Counted from the first letter of the stretch, positions 39,534-50,409 are shown. The stretch: 64,000 bases of DNA from an uncultured Marivita sp. (GCF_947488135.1 NZ_CANKYW010000001.1:806001-870000); one strand, 5' to 3'. Notes: a model not told the origin generated them from the sequence alone. Translations and numbers: made by a program.

Positions 39534-40944
39534 GATCTTCGAGGAGACGCCCGTGACGGCGCGTCTCTTCGATGACCTGACCGAAGGTGGTCAGCCCGCG
39601 CGCCTCGAGCATCGGCAGCATCCTGACCAGCACCTCGGCGGTGGCACGCGCATCCCCCAAGGCCGTGTGGCGCAGATCGTTCGGGATGGTGACGTTCAAC
39701 CGCTCGCACAGCGCGTCCAGCGTGTGACGTTCGCTGGCCCCGAACAGCACGGCGGACAAGAGGACCGTATCGAGGATAGGGTGATCCCAAGTGACGCCGG
39801 TGTCCTTCGCCTGACGGTGCAGAAACGCCATGTCGAAGGGCGCGTTATGCGCGACGATCACCGCATCGCGGGAAAAGTCGTGGAACCGTTTTGCGACCAC
39901 GCGGATGTCCGGCTTCCCGCGCACCATCGCATCCGTGACCTTGTGCACCTTGGTCGAGGCGGGCGGGATCGGGCGACCGGGATCGACGAGTTGGTTGATG
40001 ACCTCGCCCTCGATGATGCGCCCGTTCAGAACGCGAACGGCGCCAAGCTGCACCACATCGTCCTTGTGCGGCAGAAGCCCGGTGGTTTCGGTGTCGAAGA
40101 CCGAAAAGCAGAGCGAGCGTATCGGGCGGTCGAGGATGTGCATCTCGGCCGCGCCCCGATGCTGGTCCAGCAGGTCGAAATCATAGACAAGCGGTCGCGA
40201 CGCGTCGGGTGAGATATCGAGCGTCTGGCTGTCGATGATCATCAGGTAGCCGCCGCCCTCCATCGGTTTCAGCTTGGTGTCGAAGCTCTGCGTGCCGTCA
40301 TGGGATTGCGCGGTGAAGCTGACATCCTTGCCCGTCCGGCCAAGCTTGCTTACCGCCGCGCCAAGGCTTTTGGCGTCGAAATATTCGGTGATCGACGCGT
40401 TGAGCCGTGCGACGCCCAACTGGGCCAGCACCTCGGCGGCCTGTCCGTCGTAAAGCACGATCTGCCCCGTGGGGCCGACAAGGATCGTGGCCACCGGGAT
40501 CTCGGTCAGAAGCGCGGTCAGGCGTGCCTTTTCTGCAGACAGGCGCGCGGTTTCGCTGGCAATCGCCTGTGCCGTGCTGACGGCGGTTTCGTTGAGTTGC
40601 CGCGTCACCGCCGACGCAGCGGGGGCCAGATCGCCAAGATACCGCGCCGCGGTCATGTCCAGCTCACCCGCGACCCCGGCATGGGCGCGCGAGCGCATCT
40701 GCGAGGCCAGCCGTTCGATGGGTTTGGCGACGTTTTCGTCAAAGAGCAGCCAGACCCCGGCGGTCAGCGCAAGGATCAGGAACGCGGCGAGGATCGCGGC
40801 GAAGGTGAAGCCGTTGGCCGCCGTGGTCTCGAGCGCGCGACCGTAGCCGAACCACAGCGCGAGGCCGACCGAGGCCAGACCGCCGAGGCCCAGCAGAACG
40901 AAAAACAGGAAGATGCGGGTGCGCAGGCTGAGGCTCGAAAACAT
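39526..40944 (-). CDS. Membrane-anchored sensor-like protein fused to DnaQ-family 3'-5' exonuclease
   Basis: Two N-terminal TMs, HAMP-like linker, PAS-like ILVGPTGQIVLYDGQAAEVL, then exonuclease motifs FSVFDTETTGLLP, VAHNAPFDMAFL, RHTALGDARATAEVL. Start at ATG 40944. Confidence 0.86.
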   Translation of the reverse strand: MFSSLSLRTRIFLFFVLLGLGGLASVGLALWFGYGRALETTAANGFTFAAILAAFLILALTAGVWLLFDENVAKPIERLASQMRSRAHAGVAGELDMTAARYLGDLAPAASAVTRQLNETAVSTAQAIASETARLSAEKARLTALLTEIPVATILVGPTGQIVLYDGQAAEVLAQLGVARLNASITEYFDAKSLGAAVSKLGRTGKDVSFTAQSHDGTQSFDTKLKPMEGGGYLMIIDSQTLDISPDASRPLVYDFDLLDQHRGAAEMHILDRPIRSLCFSVFDTETTGLLPHKDDVVQLGAVRVLNGRIIEGEVINQLVDPGRPIPPASTKVHKVTDAMVRGKPDIRVVAKRFHDFSRDAVIVAHNAPFDMAFLHRQAKDTGVTWDHPILDTVLLSAVLFGASERHTLDALCERLNVTIPNDLRHTALGDARATAEVLVRMLPMLEARGLTTFGQVIEETRRHGRLLEDLN

Positions 40945-40948
40945 CGCG

Positions 40949-41449
40949 TCACCCCCGGTCACAGACGCCGCTGACGATGGGATCGTCTGCGGTGGTGTCG
41001 CGCCATACCGGATCGCCGCCATCGCCGAAGGCAGGATCGGCCCTCTGGCCGGTCCGGCAGTTCACCATAAGCTCGACCGACTGAACGGTGCCCCAGCGAC
41101 GGAAGAAATAGACGTCGGCCATGAAGAGGTTTTCGTCCTCGGAGTTGCTGCGCACATTGCCGGTATCCAGCGCGATGAAACGGTCGGTGTAGGGCGCGAG
41201 ATAGGTCCACGGGCGATAGAAGGCGGTGCTGTCGGCGGTCTGCACCACCTGAAGACCCTCGGGCAGCGCCTCGGCCGTGCGGTCGAACCAGCTGTATTCG
41301 CTGCTGATCGTCACGGCCAGCATTGCCGCACCCGCCGCCACGGGGATGAGCCATTTGGGCACCCGACCGCCTGCCGCGCGCGAGACAAGCATCATCACAC
41401 CGGCCCCGGCCACACCGGCCACGATCACCGCGATCAGTTCCAGAAACAT
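40949..41449 (-). CDS. Hypothetical membrane protein
   Basis: 167 aa, N-terminal TMs; between the DUF294 and exonuclease genes. Start taken at ATG 41449 (track start is TTG). Confidence 0.65.
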   Translation of the reverse strand: MFLELIAVIVAGVAGAGVMMLVSRAAGGRVPKWLIPVAAGAAMLAVTISSEYSWFDRTAEALPEGLQVVQTADSTAFYRPWTYLAPYTDRFIALDTGNVRSNSEDENLFMADVYFFRRWGTVQSVELMVNCRTGQRADPAFGDGGDPVWRDTTADDPIVSGVCDRG

Positions 41450-41474
41450 CCAACGTCCTCCCAAACGATGCGGG

Positions 41475-43297
41475 TCAGCTTAACATGCCGCGCCCGTGTC
41501 CCACTGCCGATTGCAGCGACTTTATCACCACAAACGCATCCCGTAGATGACTTCGCTCAAAGTCCGACAGCGATGTCGGGCTCAGGAAGTTGTCCGGCAC
41601 AACGCCCGCGCGGACCTGTTCGGCCTGATGCTCCAGCCGGGTCTCGGCGATGAGGTCATAGGCATCGCGCAGATCCTGTCCACCGGATTGGCTGAGCACG
41701 CCCGCCGCGATCGCCGCTTCGATCCGCGCCGCCGTGTTCACCGCGGTCAGCTTGCCCCGCAACGCGTAGATGCGGCCAAGGTCCACCACCGGCACCACGC
41801 CGTTGTGCTTGAGGTCGATCATGTTCTTGTGCTCGCCCGACCGGATCGTGGCGAAGCCGCGCAAGAGGCCCAGGGGCGGCGTGTGCTTGAGCGAGTTCGA
41901 CACCATATGCGCGACGAAGATCGAATTGGCCGATGCGCGGCGCAGGGTTTCGGCCTGCAAATCCTCGAACAAAGCCTTCGTGCCGCCGATGGGGCGCAGG
42001 TCGAACATGACGCTGGCCAGCATCTGCGCCTCGGGCGACGGTGTCTTGATCCAGCCCGCGAAATAGTCGCGCCAGACGCGTACGGGCTGGCGCCATCGCG
42101 GGTTCGTGGCCATCATGTCGCCCGGGCAATAGACATAGCCGCAGGTATCCAGACCGTCGCAGACGAACCGGGCCAAGGCTTCGAAATAGGGCATGTCGGC
42201 GTCGGTCACGCTGTCGTCTAGGAAGAGGCAATTGTCCTGATCGCTGACGCCGGTCTGTTCCTGCCGCCCCTGGCTGCCGCAGGCGAGCCACAGATACGGC
42301 ACCGGCGGTGCGCCAAGCTGCGCTTCGGCAAGGGCGAGAAGGCGGCGCGTCGCGGTGTCGGCGACGTCGGTGATGAGACGGGTGATGACCTCGTGCCGAT
42401 TGCCGCCCGCCACGAGTTGCGCCAGCAGTTGCGGGATGCGGTGGGTGACTTTCGCCATCGCCTCGGCGCTGTCGGAATGCGCGATCTCGGACACCAGCTC
42501 GGCCGAGCTGACCGCCTGGAACCGCGTCAGATCGGTTTGCGTGACGATGCCCACAAGCTTGTCCGCCTGGCACACGGGGATATGCCCGATGCGGCGCTCC
42601 ATCATCATGTGCAGAACGTCCGACCCGATGGCCGACGGGGGCAGGGTGACGGGATCGGGCGTCATCACGCGGGCGATGGGCGTGTCGAAGGGCAGGCCGT
42701 CCCCCACCACCTTGCCGGACAGATCGCGGATCGTGGCGATGCCCCGCAGCGCGTCGCCCTCGGCCACGCAGATCGACGACACATGCGCATCGCGCATCAG
42801 CCGTGCGGCGGTCTGAACATCGGTTTCGGGCGGGCAGGTCAGCGGCGATGTCGCCATCAGCGCCTCGACCCGGGTTGTGGCAAGGCTTGCCTTGTTCGGT
42901 TTTTCCATCCGGCTGCGGTTGAAAAAGCGCCGGAAGGCGGGGTCTTCGTTCATCGCCTGATGAAAGCGCGCAGCCGGAAGCAGCAGCAAGGTGCTGTCGG
43001 TTACGGCGCGGGCCGATGTCAGGCTGGCCCCGTCGCGCAAGAGACCCCGTTCCCCGAAGGAATTGCGCGGCCCCAGAAGCGAGATCGGAACATCGTGTTC
43101 GTCGCGGATCTCGACGTCGCCGGTGTAGACCACATACAGACCCGCAAGCGTGCTGCCGAGTTGATATACCTTGGCCCCCGCAGCGAAATCCTGCACGTCG
43201 ATGGTTTCGATCAGCGTTTGCAGGGCGGCGGGTTCCATCGCGTCATAGGGATGGATCGCCGACAGGAACTGCGCAATCGACTGGGGATCAAGCGTCA
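41475..43297 (-). CDS. Cyclic-nucleotide-binding/CBS/DUF294 nucleotidyltransferase-like protein
   Basis: cNMP-like GAKVYQLGSTLAGLYVVYTGDVEIRD; CBS repeats DAHVSSICVAEGDALRGIATIRD and RIGHIPVCQADKLVGIVTQTDLTRF; WLACGSQGRQEQTGVSDQDNCLF nucleotidyltransferase motif. Start ATG 43297 (or TTG 43319). Confidence 0.9.
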
Positions 43298-43321
43298 TTT
43301 CAGGGGTCCGTTCATCCAAGT

Positions 43322-43354
43322 AAAAAGTCCCGCCCCGGACAACCGGCGCGGGAC
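43322..43354 (-). terminator. Intrinsic terminator between actP and the DUF294 gene
   Basis: GTCCCGC-c-CCGG-ACAA-CCGG-c-GCGGGAC stem followed on the minus strand by TTTTTA. Confidence 0.82.
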
Positions 43355-43397
43355 CGCAGTGTCAGGTTGCGCCGCCGAAGCGACGCCTCCCGGTAGC

Positions 43398-45176
43398 TTA
43401 GTGGTCCTGAGCCGCGCCTGCACCCCGGGGGACGCGTACGCTTTCGACCAGCTCTTCGATTTCCTGCGGGATCGGCGATGTCATCTTCGACACGGTGAAG
43501 GCCACCGCGAAGTTGATGAGCGCGCCCACCGCGCCAAAGCTTGTCGACTGAACCGTGCCCAGAAGCGGGTTGGCATCGGTAAAGCTGTTGGTGTCGGGGA
43601 TGAAGAACCAGCCCTTGTGCAGGAAGATGTAGATCAGCGTCACGATCAGACCGGAAAGCATCCCGGCCACGGCACCCTTGTTGTTCACCTTCGTGAAGAT
43701 GCCCATCATCAGTGCCGGGAAGATCGACGCCGCCGCGAGACCAAAGGCCAAGGCCACGGTTTGCGCCGCAAAGCCCGGAGGGTTGAGACCCAGATAGGTC
43801 GCCACAGCGATTGCCACCGCCATCGCGATCCGCGCCGACAGAAGTTCGCCCTTCTCCGAGATGTTCGGGTTCAGCTGACCCTTGATCAGGTCGTGGCTCA
43901 CTGCCGAAGAGATCGCGAGCAGAAGGCCCGCCGCCGTGGACAGGGCCGCCGCAAGGCCGCCTGCCGCCACGAGACCGATCACCCAACCGGGAAGGTTGGC
44001 AATCTCGGGGTTGGCCAGAACCAGGATGTCGCGGTTGAAGTTGGTCAGCTCGTTGCCTTCCCAGCCATTCGCCGCCGCGCGTTCCTGCATCGCCGGGTTC
44101 GCATCGTTGTAGTACTGGATGCGGCCGTCGCCGTTCTTGTCTTCCCAGCCCAGAAGGCCGGTCTGCTGCCACGTCGCCATCCAGTCATATGCCGGATCGG
44201 TTTCGATCTGCTCGACCGATACGGCCTCGCCGCCCGTGCCGTTGGGCCAGAACTGTTCGGTGATGTTGAGACGCGCCATCGCACCAACAGCCGGAGCCGT
44301 GAGGTAGAGCAGCGCGATGAAGACCAGCGCCCAGCCAGCGGACCAACGGGCGTCAGCCACGCGCGGCACGGTGAAGAAGCGCATGATCACGTGCGGCAGA
44401 CCCGCCGTACCGATCATCAGCGACAGGGTGAAGAGCACCATGTTGAACGTGTCGCCGTGGTGGGCCGTGTACTCGTTAAAGCCAAGCTCGGCCACGATCT
44501 GGTCGAGCTTCGCCAGCAGCGGCTCACCGGATTCGACATTGCCGAAGAGACCCAGACCCGGGATCGGGTTGCCGGTCAGCTGGAGCGAGATGAAGACGGC
44601 CGGGATGGTGTAGGCCATGATCAGCACGACATATTGCGCCACCTGCGTGTAGGTCACGCCCTTCATGCCGCCGAACACCGCGTAGGCAAAGACCACACAG
44701 GCGCCGATCAGAAGACCTGCCGTGTTGCTGACTTCCAGGAAGCGGCCAAAGGCCACGCCCACGCCGGTCATCTGGCCGATGACGTAGGTGAGCGACGCCA
44801 CCAGAAGGCTGATCACTGCGACCATGCGGGCGGTCGGGCTGTAGAACCGGTCGCCAATGAACTCGGAGACGGTGTATTTGCCGAACTTGCGCAGGTAGGG
44901 CGCCAGCAGCAGCGCCAGCAGCACGTAGCCACCGGTCCAGCCCATCAGGTAGGTGGAGTTGTCATAGCCGGTAAAGGCAATGAGACCCGCCATCGAGATG
45001 AAGCTTGCCGCCGACATCCAGTCGGCAGCGGTCGCCATGCCGTTGGTGACGGGGTGGATGCCGCGACCGGCGGCGTAGAATTCCGACGTGGAGCCCGCGC
45101 GGGCCCAGATCGCGATGCCGATATAGAGCGCGAAAGACGCGCCCACGAACAGCAGGTTGATGGTAAACTGATCCAT
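43398..45176 (-). CDS. actP: Sodium:solute symporter, acetate/cation symporter (DUF4212-partnered subfamily)
   Basis: 592 aa SSS family; MATAADWMSAASFISMAGLIAFTGYD, LAAALSTAAGLLLAISSAVSHDLIKG. Confidence 0.9.
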   Translation of the reverse strand: MDQFTINLLFVGASFALYIGIAIWARAGSTSEFYAAGRGIHPVTNGMATAADWMSAASFISMAGLIAFTGYDNSTYLMGWTGGYVLLALLLAPYLRKFGKYTVSEFIGDRFYSPTARMVAVISLLVASLTYVIGQMTGVGVAFGRFLEVSNTAGLLIGACVVFAYAVFGGMKGVTYTQVAQYVVLIMAYTIPAVFISLQLTGNPIPGLGLFGNVESGEPLLAKLDQIVAELGFNEYTAHHGDTFNMVLFTLSLMIGTAGLPHVIMRFFTVPRVADARWSAGWALVFIALLYLTAPAVGAMARLNITEQFWPNGTGGEAVSVEQIETDPAYDWMATWQQTGLLGWEDKNGDGRIQYYNDANPAMQERAAANGWEGNELTNFNRDILVLANPEIANLPGWVIGLVAAGGLAAALSTAAGLLLAISSAVSHDLIKGQLNPNISEKGELLSARIAMAVAIAVATYLGLNPPGFAAQTVALAFGLAAASIFPALMMGIFTKVNNKGAVAGMLSGLIVTLIYIFLHKGWFFIPDTNSFTDANPLLGTVQSTSFGAVGALINFAVAFTVSKMTSPIPQEIEELVESVRVPRGAGAAQDH

Positions 45177-45181
45177 GGCGC

Positions 45182-45466
45182 TTATTCCTCCTCGACGCCG
45201 TATTCACGGTCGAGCTTGTTCATCCGCCAGGCGTAGAAGAAGATCAGCGCCAGAAAGACGAGGATCGACCCCTGTTGGGCGAACCAGAACCCGATATCGG
45301 TGCCACCGACCTCGATGCCGGACAGCATGGGGCGCAGCAGGATGCCGAACCCGAATGAACAGATCGCCCAGATCACCAGGCTGATCAGAATGATGCGCAC
45401 ATTGGCCGACCAGTAGCCCGCATCGGACTTCTGACCAGCCTGCGCTGTTTGTGTGTGGTCCGCCAT
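45182..45466 (-). CDS. DUF4212 small subunit of sodium/substrate symporter
   Basis: YWSANVRIILISLVIWAICSFGFGILLRPML...GFWFAQQGSILVFLALIFFYAWRMNKLDREYGVEEE. Start set at 45466. Confidence 0.9.
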   Translation of the reverse strand: MADHTQTAQAGQKSDAGYWSANVRIILISLVIWAICSFGFGILLRPMLSGIEVGGTDIGFWFAQQGSILVFLALIFFYAWRMNKLDREYGVEEE

Positions 45467-45493
45467 GGCGGCTCCTCCTCTTCCTCCGTTGGA

Positions 45494-45515
45494 CGTGCCC
45501 CGGTCCGGGGGCACG
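45494..45515. terminator. Candidate hairpin between adk and the DUF4212 gene
   Basis: CGTGCCCC-GGTCCG-GGGGCACG; second hairpin CCACCGC-TCAG-GCGGTGG (45551-45568) over the adk stop. Confidence 0.4.
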
Positions 45516-45557
45516 AATTCCGTGTGGCGCGGCACCAGGGCCGCGATAGGCCACCGC

Positions 45558-46250
45558 TCAGGCGGTGGCGCGTCGAACGATGCCGCCGAGCGTTTCGGCG
45601 ATCTCGTCAATGGCGCCCATCGCATCGACGCGGGCAAGCGCGCCCTGTGTGTCGTAGAATGCGATCAGCGGGGCTGTCTGGGCATGATATGCATCAAGCC
45701 GGGCTGCGACCGTTTCCGCGTTGTCATCCGCGCGGCGTTTGAAATCAGTGCCTTGGCACTTGTCGCATTGGCCTTTGGTCGTAGGCGCCTTGAACGTGTC
45801 GTGATAGCCTTCGCCGCAGGTGCCGCAAGTGAACCGGCCCGAAATCCGCTCCACCATCGCCGCATCGTCGACATCGAGGCTGATCGCCGCGTCGATCTTC
45901 TGGCCGGATTCGGCCAGCAGCGTATCGAGCGCCTCCGCCTGCACCGTGGTGCGCGGGAACCCGTCGAGGATCACGCCGCGCGCGCAATCGGGGTCGGCCA
46001 GCCGGTCGCGCAGGATCGCGATGACGATGTCGTCGCTGACCAGCTCACCGGCTTCCATGACCGCCTTGGCGGCATTGCCCGCATCGGTGCCTGCCGCCAC
46101 GGCGGCGCGCAGCAGGTCGCCGGTGCTCAGTTGGACAAGGCCGAACTGCTCTTCCAGCATCCGGGCCTGCGTGCCTTTGCCGGCCCCCGGGGGGCCAAGC
46201 AGGATCAGGACAGGGGCGGTGGTGGGTGTCGTGCTTCCGTCCATCGTCAT
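45558..46250 (-). CDS. adk: Adenylate kinase with Cys4 (zinc-type) lid
   Basis: LILLGPPGAGKGTQARMLEEQFGLVQLSTGDLLRAAV, DGFPRTTVQAEAL, lid CGTC...CDKC. Confidence 0.96.
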   Translation of the reverse strand: MTMDGSTTPTTAPVLILLGPPGAGKGTQARMLEEQFGLVQLSTGDLLRAAVAAGTDAGNAAKAVMEAGELVSDDIVIAILRDRLADPDCARGVILDGFPRTTVQAEALDTLLAESGQKIDAAISLDVDDAAMVERISGRFTCGTCGEGYHDTFKAPTTKGQCDKCQGTDFKRRADDNAETVAARLDAYHAQTAPLIAFYDTQGALARVDAMGAIDEIAETLGGIVRRATA

Positions 46251-48223
46251 CACCCCTTGTTCATCCGGTTTTCGATGAGGTCATCGACGACGGAGGGGTC
46301 AGCGAGTGTGGATGTGTCGCCCAATGCGCCGTAGTCGTTTTCGGCGATCTTGCGCAGGATGCGGCGCATGATCTTGCCGGAGCGGGTTTTCGGCAGGCCA
46401 GGCGCCCATTGGATGAGGTCCGGCGACGCGATTGGGCCGATCTCGGTGCGGACCCAGGTGCGCAGCTCCTTGGTGAGCTCGTCGCTGGGCTCCACCCCGT
46501 TCATCAGGGTGACGTAGCAATAGATGCCCTGACCCTTGATGGCGTGCGGGTAGCCCACCACGGCGGCCTCGGCCACTTTGGCGTGCGCGACCAGCGCCGA
46601 TTCCACCTCGGCCGTGCCCATGCGGTGGCCCGACACATTGATCACATCGTCCACACGGCCGGTGATCCAGTAATCCCCGTCGGCGTCGCGCTTGCAGCCG
46701 TCGCCCGAGAAGTAATAGCCCTTGTAGTCCGAGAAATAGGTCTTCTCGAACCGCTCGTGATCGCCCCAGACGGTGCGCATCTGTCCCGGCCAGCTGTCCT
46801 TGAGCGCCAGCACGCCCTCGGTCGGGGAGCTGTGGATCTCCTCGCCCGATTGCGGGTCGAGCACCACGGGCTGCACCCCGAAGAACGGCTTCATCGCAGC
46901 CCCCGGTTTGGTGGCATGCGCGCCCGGCAGCGGGGTCAGCAGGTGCCCGCCGGTTTCCGTCTGCCACCATGTATCGACGATCGGGCAGCGGCCCCCGCCC
47001 ACCACGTCGTTGTACCAGTTCCACGCCTCGGGGTTGATCGGTTCGCCCACCGTGCCGAGGATTCGCAGGGAGCTTAGATCGCATTTCGTTACGAACTCGT
47101 TACCCTGGCCCATCAAGGCGCGGATGGCCGTCGGTGCGGTGTAGAACTGGTTAACGGAATGTTTCTCGCAGACCTGCCAGAAGCGCGACGCGTCCGGATA
47201 GGTCGGCACACCTTCAAACATCACGGTGGTCGCGCCATTGGCCAGCGGCCCGTAGACGATATAGCTGTGGCCGGTGACCCAGCCGACATCGGCGGTGCAC
47301 CAGTAAACGTCGCCTTCATGATAATCGAAGGTAATTTCGTGGGTCAGGGCGGCGTAAACCAAATATCCACCACTTGAGTGCACAACCCCCTTGGGCTGAC
47401 CGGTCGAGCCTGATGTGTAGAGGATGAAAAGGGGGTCTTCGGCATTCATTTCGGCAGGGGCGGAATAGTCATCCGCTTCCAGCGCCATCTCGTTGTAGTC
47501 GTAATCGCGGTCGGCGATCCAGGTGGTCTGGCCGCCGGTGCGCTTCACGACAAGGCATTTCACCGTGTCCTTGCAGTGCAGCAGGGCGGCATCGGCATTG
47601 GACTTGAGCGGCGTCTTGCGCCCGCCGCGCGGGGCTTCATCGGCGGTGATGACGACCTTGGCGTCGGACCCGTTGATGCGGGCGGACAGCGCGTCGGGCG
47701 AGAAGCCCGCGAAGACGATGGAGTGGATCGCCCCGATGCGGGCGCAGGCCAGCATGGCATAGGCGGCTTCGGGGATCATCGGCAGGTAGATCACCACGCG
47801 GTCGCCTTTGCGCACGCCCAGCGTTTCCAAGATATTGGCCATCTTGCAGACGCTGCGGTGCAGGTCGTTGTAGGTGATGTGCTTGGCCGGCTCGTTCGGA
47901 TCGTCCGGCTCGAAGATGATCGCGGTCTGGTCGCCGCGCGTCTCAAGGTGCCGGTCGACGCAGTTCGCCGCCACGTTCAGCGTGCCATCGGCGAACCAGT
48001 TGATCTTGACCCGTCCGAGGGTGAAATCGACATCCTTCACCTGCGTCGGCGCCTTCATCCAGTCCAGACGCTCCGCAGCCTCCGCCCAGAACCCCTCCGG
48101 ATCGGACACCGACCGCGCATACATCTCCTCGTAACGCGACGCATCGACATGGGCTTTCGCAACCAAATCCGCCGAAGGCGGGTACACAGCTGTGCCGTCA
48201 TTGGTGGTGGTTTGATCGTTCAT
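46250..48223 (-). CDS. acs: Acetyl-CoA synthetase
   Basis: 657 aa; [54 protein letters not shown]. Confidence 0.97.
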   Translation of the reverse strand: MNDQTTTNDGTAVYPPSADLVAKAHVDASRYEEMYARSVSDPEGFWAEAAERLDWMKAPTQVKDVDFTLGRVKINWFADGTLNVAANCVDRHLETRGDQTAIIFEPDDPNEPAKHITYNDLHRSVCKMANILETLGVRKGDRVVIYLPMIPEAAYAMLACARIGAIHSIVFAGFSPDALSARINGSDAKVVITADEAPRGGRKTPLKSNADAALLHCKDTVKCLVVKRTGGQTTWIADRDYDYNEMALEADDYSAPAEMNAEDPLFILYTSGSTGQPKGVVHSSGGYLVYAALTHEITFDYHEGDVYWCTADVGWVTGHSYIVYGPLANGATTVMFEGVPTYPDASRFWQVCEKHSVNQFYTAPTAIRALMGQGNEFVTKCDLSSLRILGTVGEPINPEAWNWYNDVVGGGRCPIVDTWWQTETGGHLLTPLPGAHATKPGAAMKPFFGVQPVVLDPQSGEEIHSSPTEGVLALKDSWPGQMRTVWGDHERFEKTYFSDYKGYYFSGDGCKRDADGDYWITGRVDDVINVSGHRMGTAEVESALVAHAKVAEAAVVGYPHAIKGQGIYCYVTLMNGVEPSDELTKELRTWVRTEIGPIASPDLIQWAPGLPKTRSGKIMRRILRKIAENDYGALGDTSTLADPSVVDDLIENRMNKG

Positions 48224-48410
48224 GGTGTTTGTCTCCCCTCACGCCACCCGATCCTCCTCGGGCGTTTCAGACTGCGATCACAGACGTGTTATCGCGACTT
48301 GGCGTGATCATACGCGAAGCTGAAAACAAATAAATAACTGAATAAAAAACAGTGAGTTAGTTGTAAATATTTTTCAAAGCGCAACGAAAATACGTAAATA
48401 AATTTACCCT

Positions 48411-48424
48411 ACGTTACGTAACGT
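48411..48424. promoter_or_regulatory. Perfect 14-bp palindrome in the AT-rich acs/ade intergenic region
   Basis: ACGTTACGTAACGT. Confidence 0.4.
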
Positions 48425-48693
48425 CCTCAAAAACAAGGCAAGTTCAAGGCACCGCTTTTGCCACCGTTTGCGGTAACCGCGGCAGGCGGACGCAGGTCAT
48501 GCGGCCCCGCTCCGGGTGTGACATATTGATCCGGTATGCCGTTGTATGCCGTTTTGGTGCCCGCAATTTGGGCGGCGCGCATGTTTTGACGCCAAAAACC
48601 GTGCACTGAGTCGTTAGCGCTCACGAGACCGGGCTTGGTTGCCCCACCGCACATGGCATAGACTGAACCGAACCCGAAGGAGCGCCCCTCGCC

Positions 48694-50397
48694 ATGTCCC
48701 ACCAAAGCCCCCTGGACCGCCGGATCGCCGTAGGACGCGGTGATGCCCCCGCCGATCTCGTGTTGCGCGGGGCACAGGTGCTGGATCTCGTCACCGGCGA
48801 CCTGCTGACCGGTGACGTCGCCATCTGCGACGGGGTGATCGCGGGCACGTGCGGGACGTATGACGGGGCCGAGGTTCGGGACATGACGGGCCTGATCCTC
48901 GTGCCCGGCTTCATCGACACCCATCTGCATATCGAAAGTTCGCTGGTCACGCCGTTCGAATTCGACCGCTGCGTCGCGCCGCACGGGATCACCACCGCCA
49001 CCTGCGACCCGCACGAGATCGCCAACGTGATCGGCGCGGCGGGCATCCGGTACTTTCAGAAGGCAAGCGCGCACACGTTGATGGACATCCGCGTGCAATT
49101 GTCGTCCTGCGTGCCGTCGACGCACATGGAAACCGCCGGGGCCGAATTGCTGGCCGCCGATCTGGCCGCGCTGCGGGGGCACCCTTCGGGCATCGGGTTG
49201 GCGGAGTTCATGAACTATCCCGGTGTGATCCATCGCGATCCTCAGGTGATGGAGAAACTGCACCTCTTCGAGGGCGGCCATATCGACGGTCATTGTCCGC
49301 AGCTTCGGGGCATGGACCTCAACGCGTATGTCGCGGCGGGCATTTCCACGGAGCACGAGGCGACGACGGCGGAGGAGGCGCGCGAGAAGTTGCAGAAGGG
49401 AATGCGCGTACTGATCCGGGAAGGGTCGGTGTCGAAAGACCTGCACGCGCTGCAACCGCTGCTGACGGAACGCACGTCGCCGTATATGTGCTTGTGCACC
49501 GATGACCGAAACCCGCTCGATATCGCCGAGGAGGGGCATCTGGATCACATGATCCGCACGCTGATTTCGCTTGGCACACCGCCACTGGCCGCCTATCGCG
49601 CGGCGTCGCTGTCGGGGGCCGAGGCGTTCGGGCTGAAGGATCGGGGCCTCATCGCGCCGGGCAAGCGCGCCGATATCGTGGCGGTCGGATCGCTGGAGGC
49701 GTGTGACGTGCGCGCCGTGTTCTGCGCAGGGGTAGAAGCGACCGCAGAGAATTTTACCAAGCGATCAAAAATCGCGCCCGTGGGCAGAGGTTCGGTGCAC
49801 GCGCCACATCTCACGCCCGAGGATTTCCGCGCCAAAGCCAACCGGGCCGAGACGGATGTGATCGGCATTGTCGAGGGCAAGATCATCACCGAACACCTGC
49901 ACGAAGAGATCCCGGTCGAGGATGGCGACAAGCGCCCCGATCCCGCGCGCGATCTGGTCCGTATCGCGGTGGTCGAACGACATGGGCTGAACGGCAACAT
50001 CGCGACGGGCTTCGTGCGCGGCTTCGGGTTGCAGCGGGGGGCCATCGCCTCGACCGTGTGCCACGACCACCACAACATCGCCTGCGTGGGGGTCGATTAC
50101 GCCGACATGGCGCTGGCCGCGAACCGGCTGTCCGAGATCGAGGGCGGCTTCGTCGTGGCCGCCGGGGGCAAAGTGCTGGCGGAATTGGCGCTGCCGGTGG
50201 CCGGGCTGATGAGCCTTGAGCCGTTCGAGGAGGTGCATGACCGGTTGGTCGATCTACGCGCGGCCGCAAAGGGGCTGGGGGTGACGCTGAATGAGCCGTT
50301 CCTGCAACTGGCGTTTCTCGCCTTGCCGGTCATCCCGGCGCTCAAGATCACGGATCGGGGCATGGTCGATGTGACCAAGTTCGAGATCATTCCTTGA
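48694..50397 (+). CDS. ade: Adenine deaminase
   Basis: [54 protein letters not shown]. Confidence 0.95.
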   Translation: MSHQSPLDRRIAVGRGDAPADLVLRGAQVLDLVTGDLLTGDVAICDGVIAGTCGTYDGAEVRDMTGLILVPGFIDTHLHIESSLVTPFEFDRCVAPHGITTATCDPHEIANVIGAAGIRYFQKASAHTLMDIRVQLSSCVPSTHMETAGAELLAADLAALRGHPSGIGLAEFMNYPGVIHRDPQVMEKLHLFEGGHIDGHCPQLRGMDLNAYVAAGISTEHEATTAEEAREKLQKGMRVLIREGSVSKDLHALQPLLTERTSPYMCLCTDDRNPLDIAEEGHLDHMIRTLISLGTPPLAAYRAASLSGAEAFGLKDRGLIAPGKRADIVAVGSLEACDVRAVFCAGVEATAENFTKRSKIAPVGRGSVHAPHLTPEDFRAKANRAETDVIGIVEGKIITEHLHEEIPVEDGDKRPDPARDLVRIAVVERHGLNGNIATGFVRGFGLQRGAIASTVCHDHHNIACVGVDYADMALAANRLSEIEGGFVVAAGGKVLAELALPVAGLMSLEPFEEVHDRLVDLRAAAKGLGVTLNEPFLQLAFLALPVIPALKITDRGMVDVTKFEIIP

Positions 50398-50409
50398 GTT
50401 ACAGGATCG

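Noticed and set aside
42393-45236. 947-aa + strand ORF
   Set aside because: Fully antisense to the DUF294 and actP genes; low-complexity His/Arg/Gln-rich translation typical of mirror ORFs in high-GC DNA.
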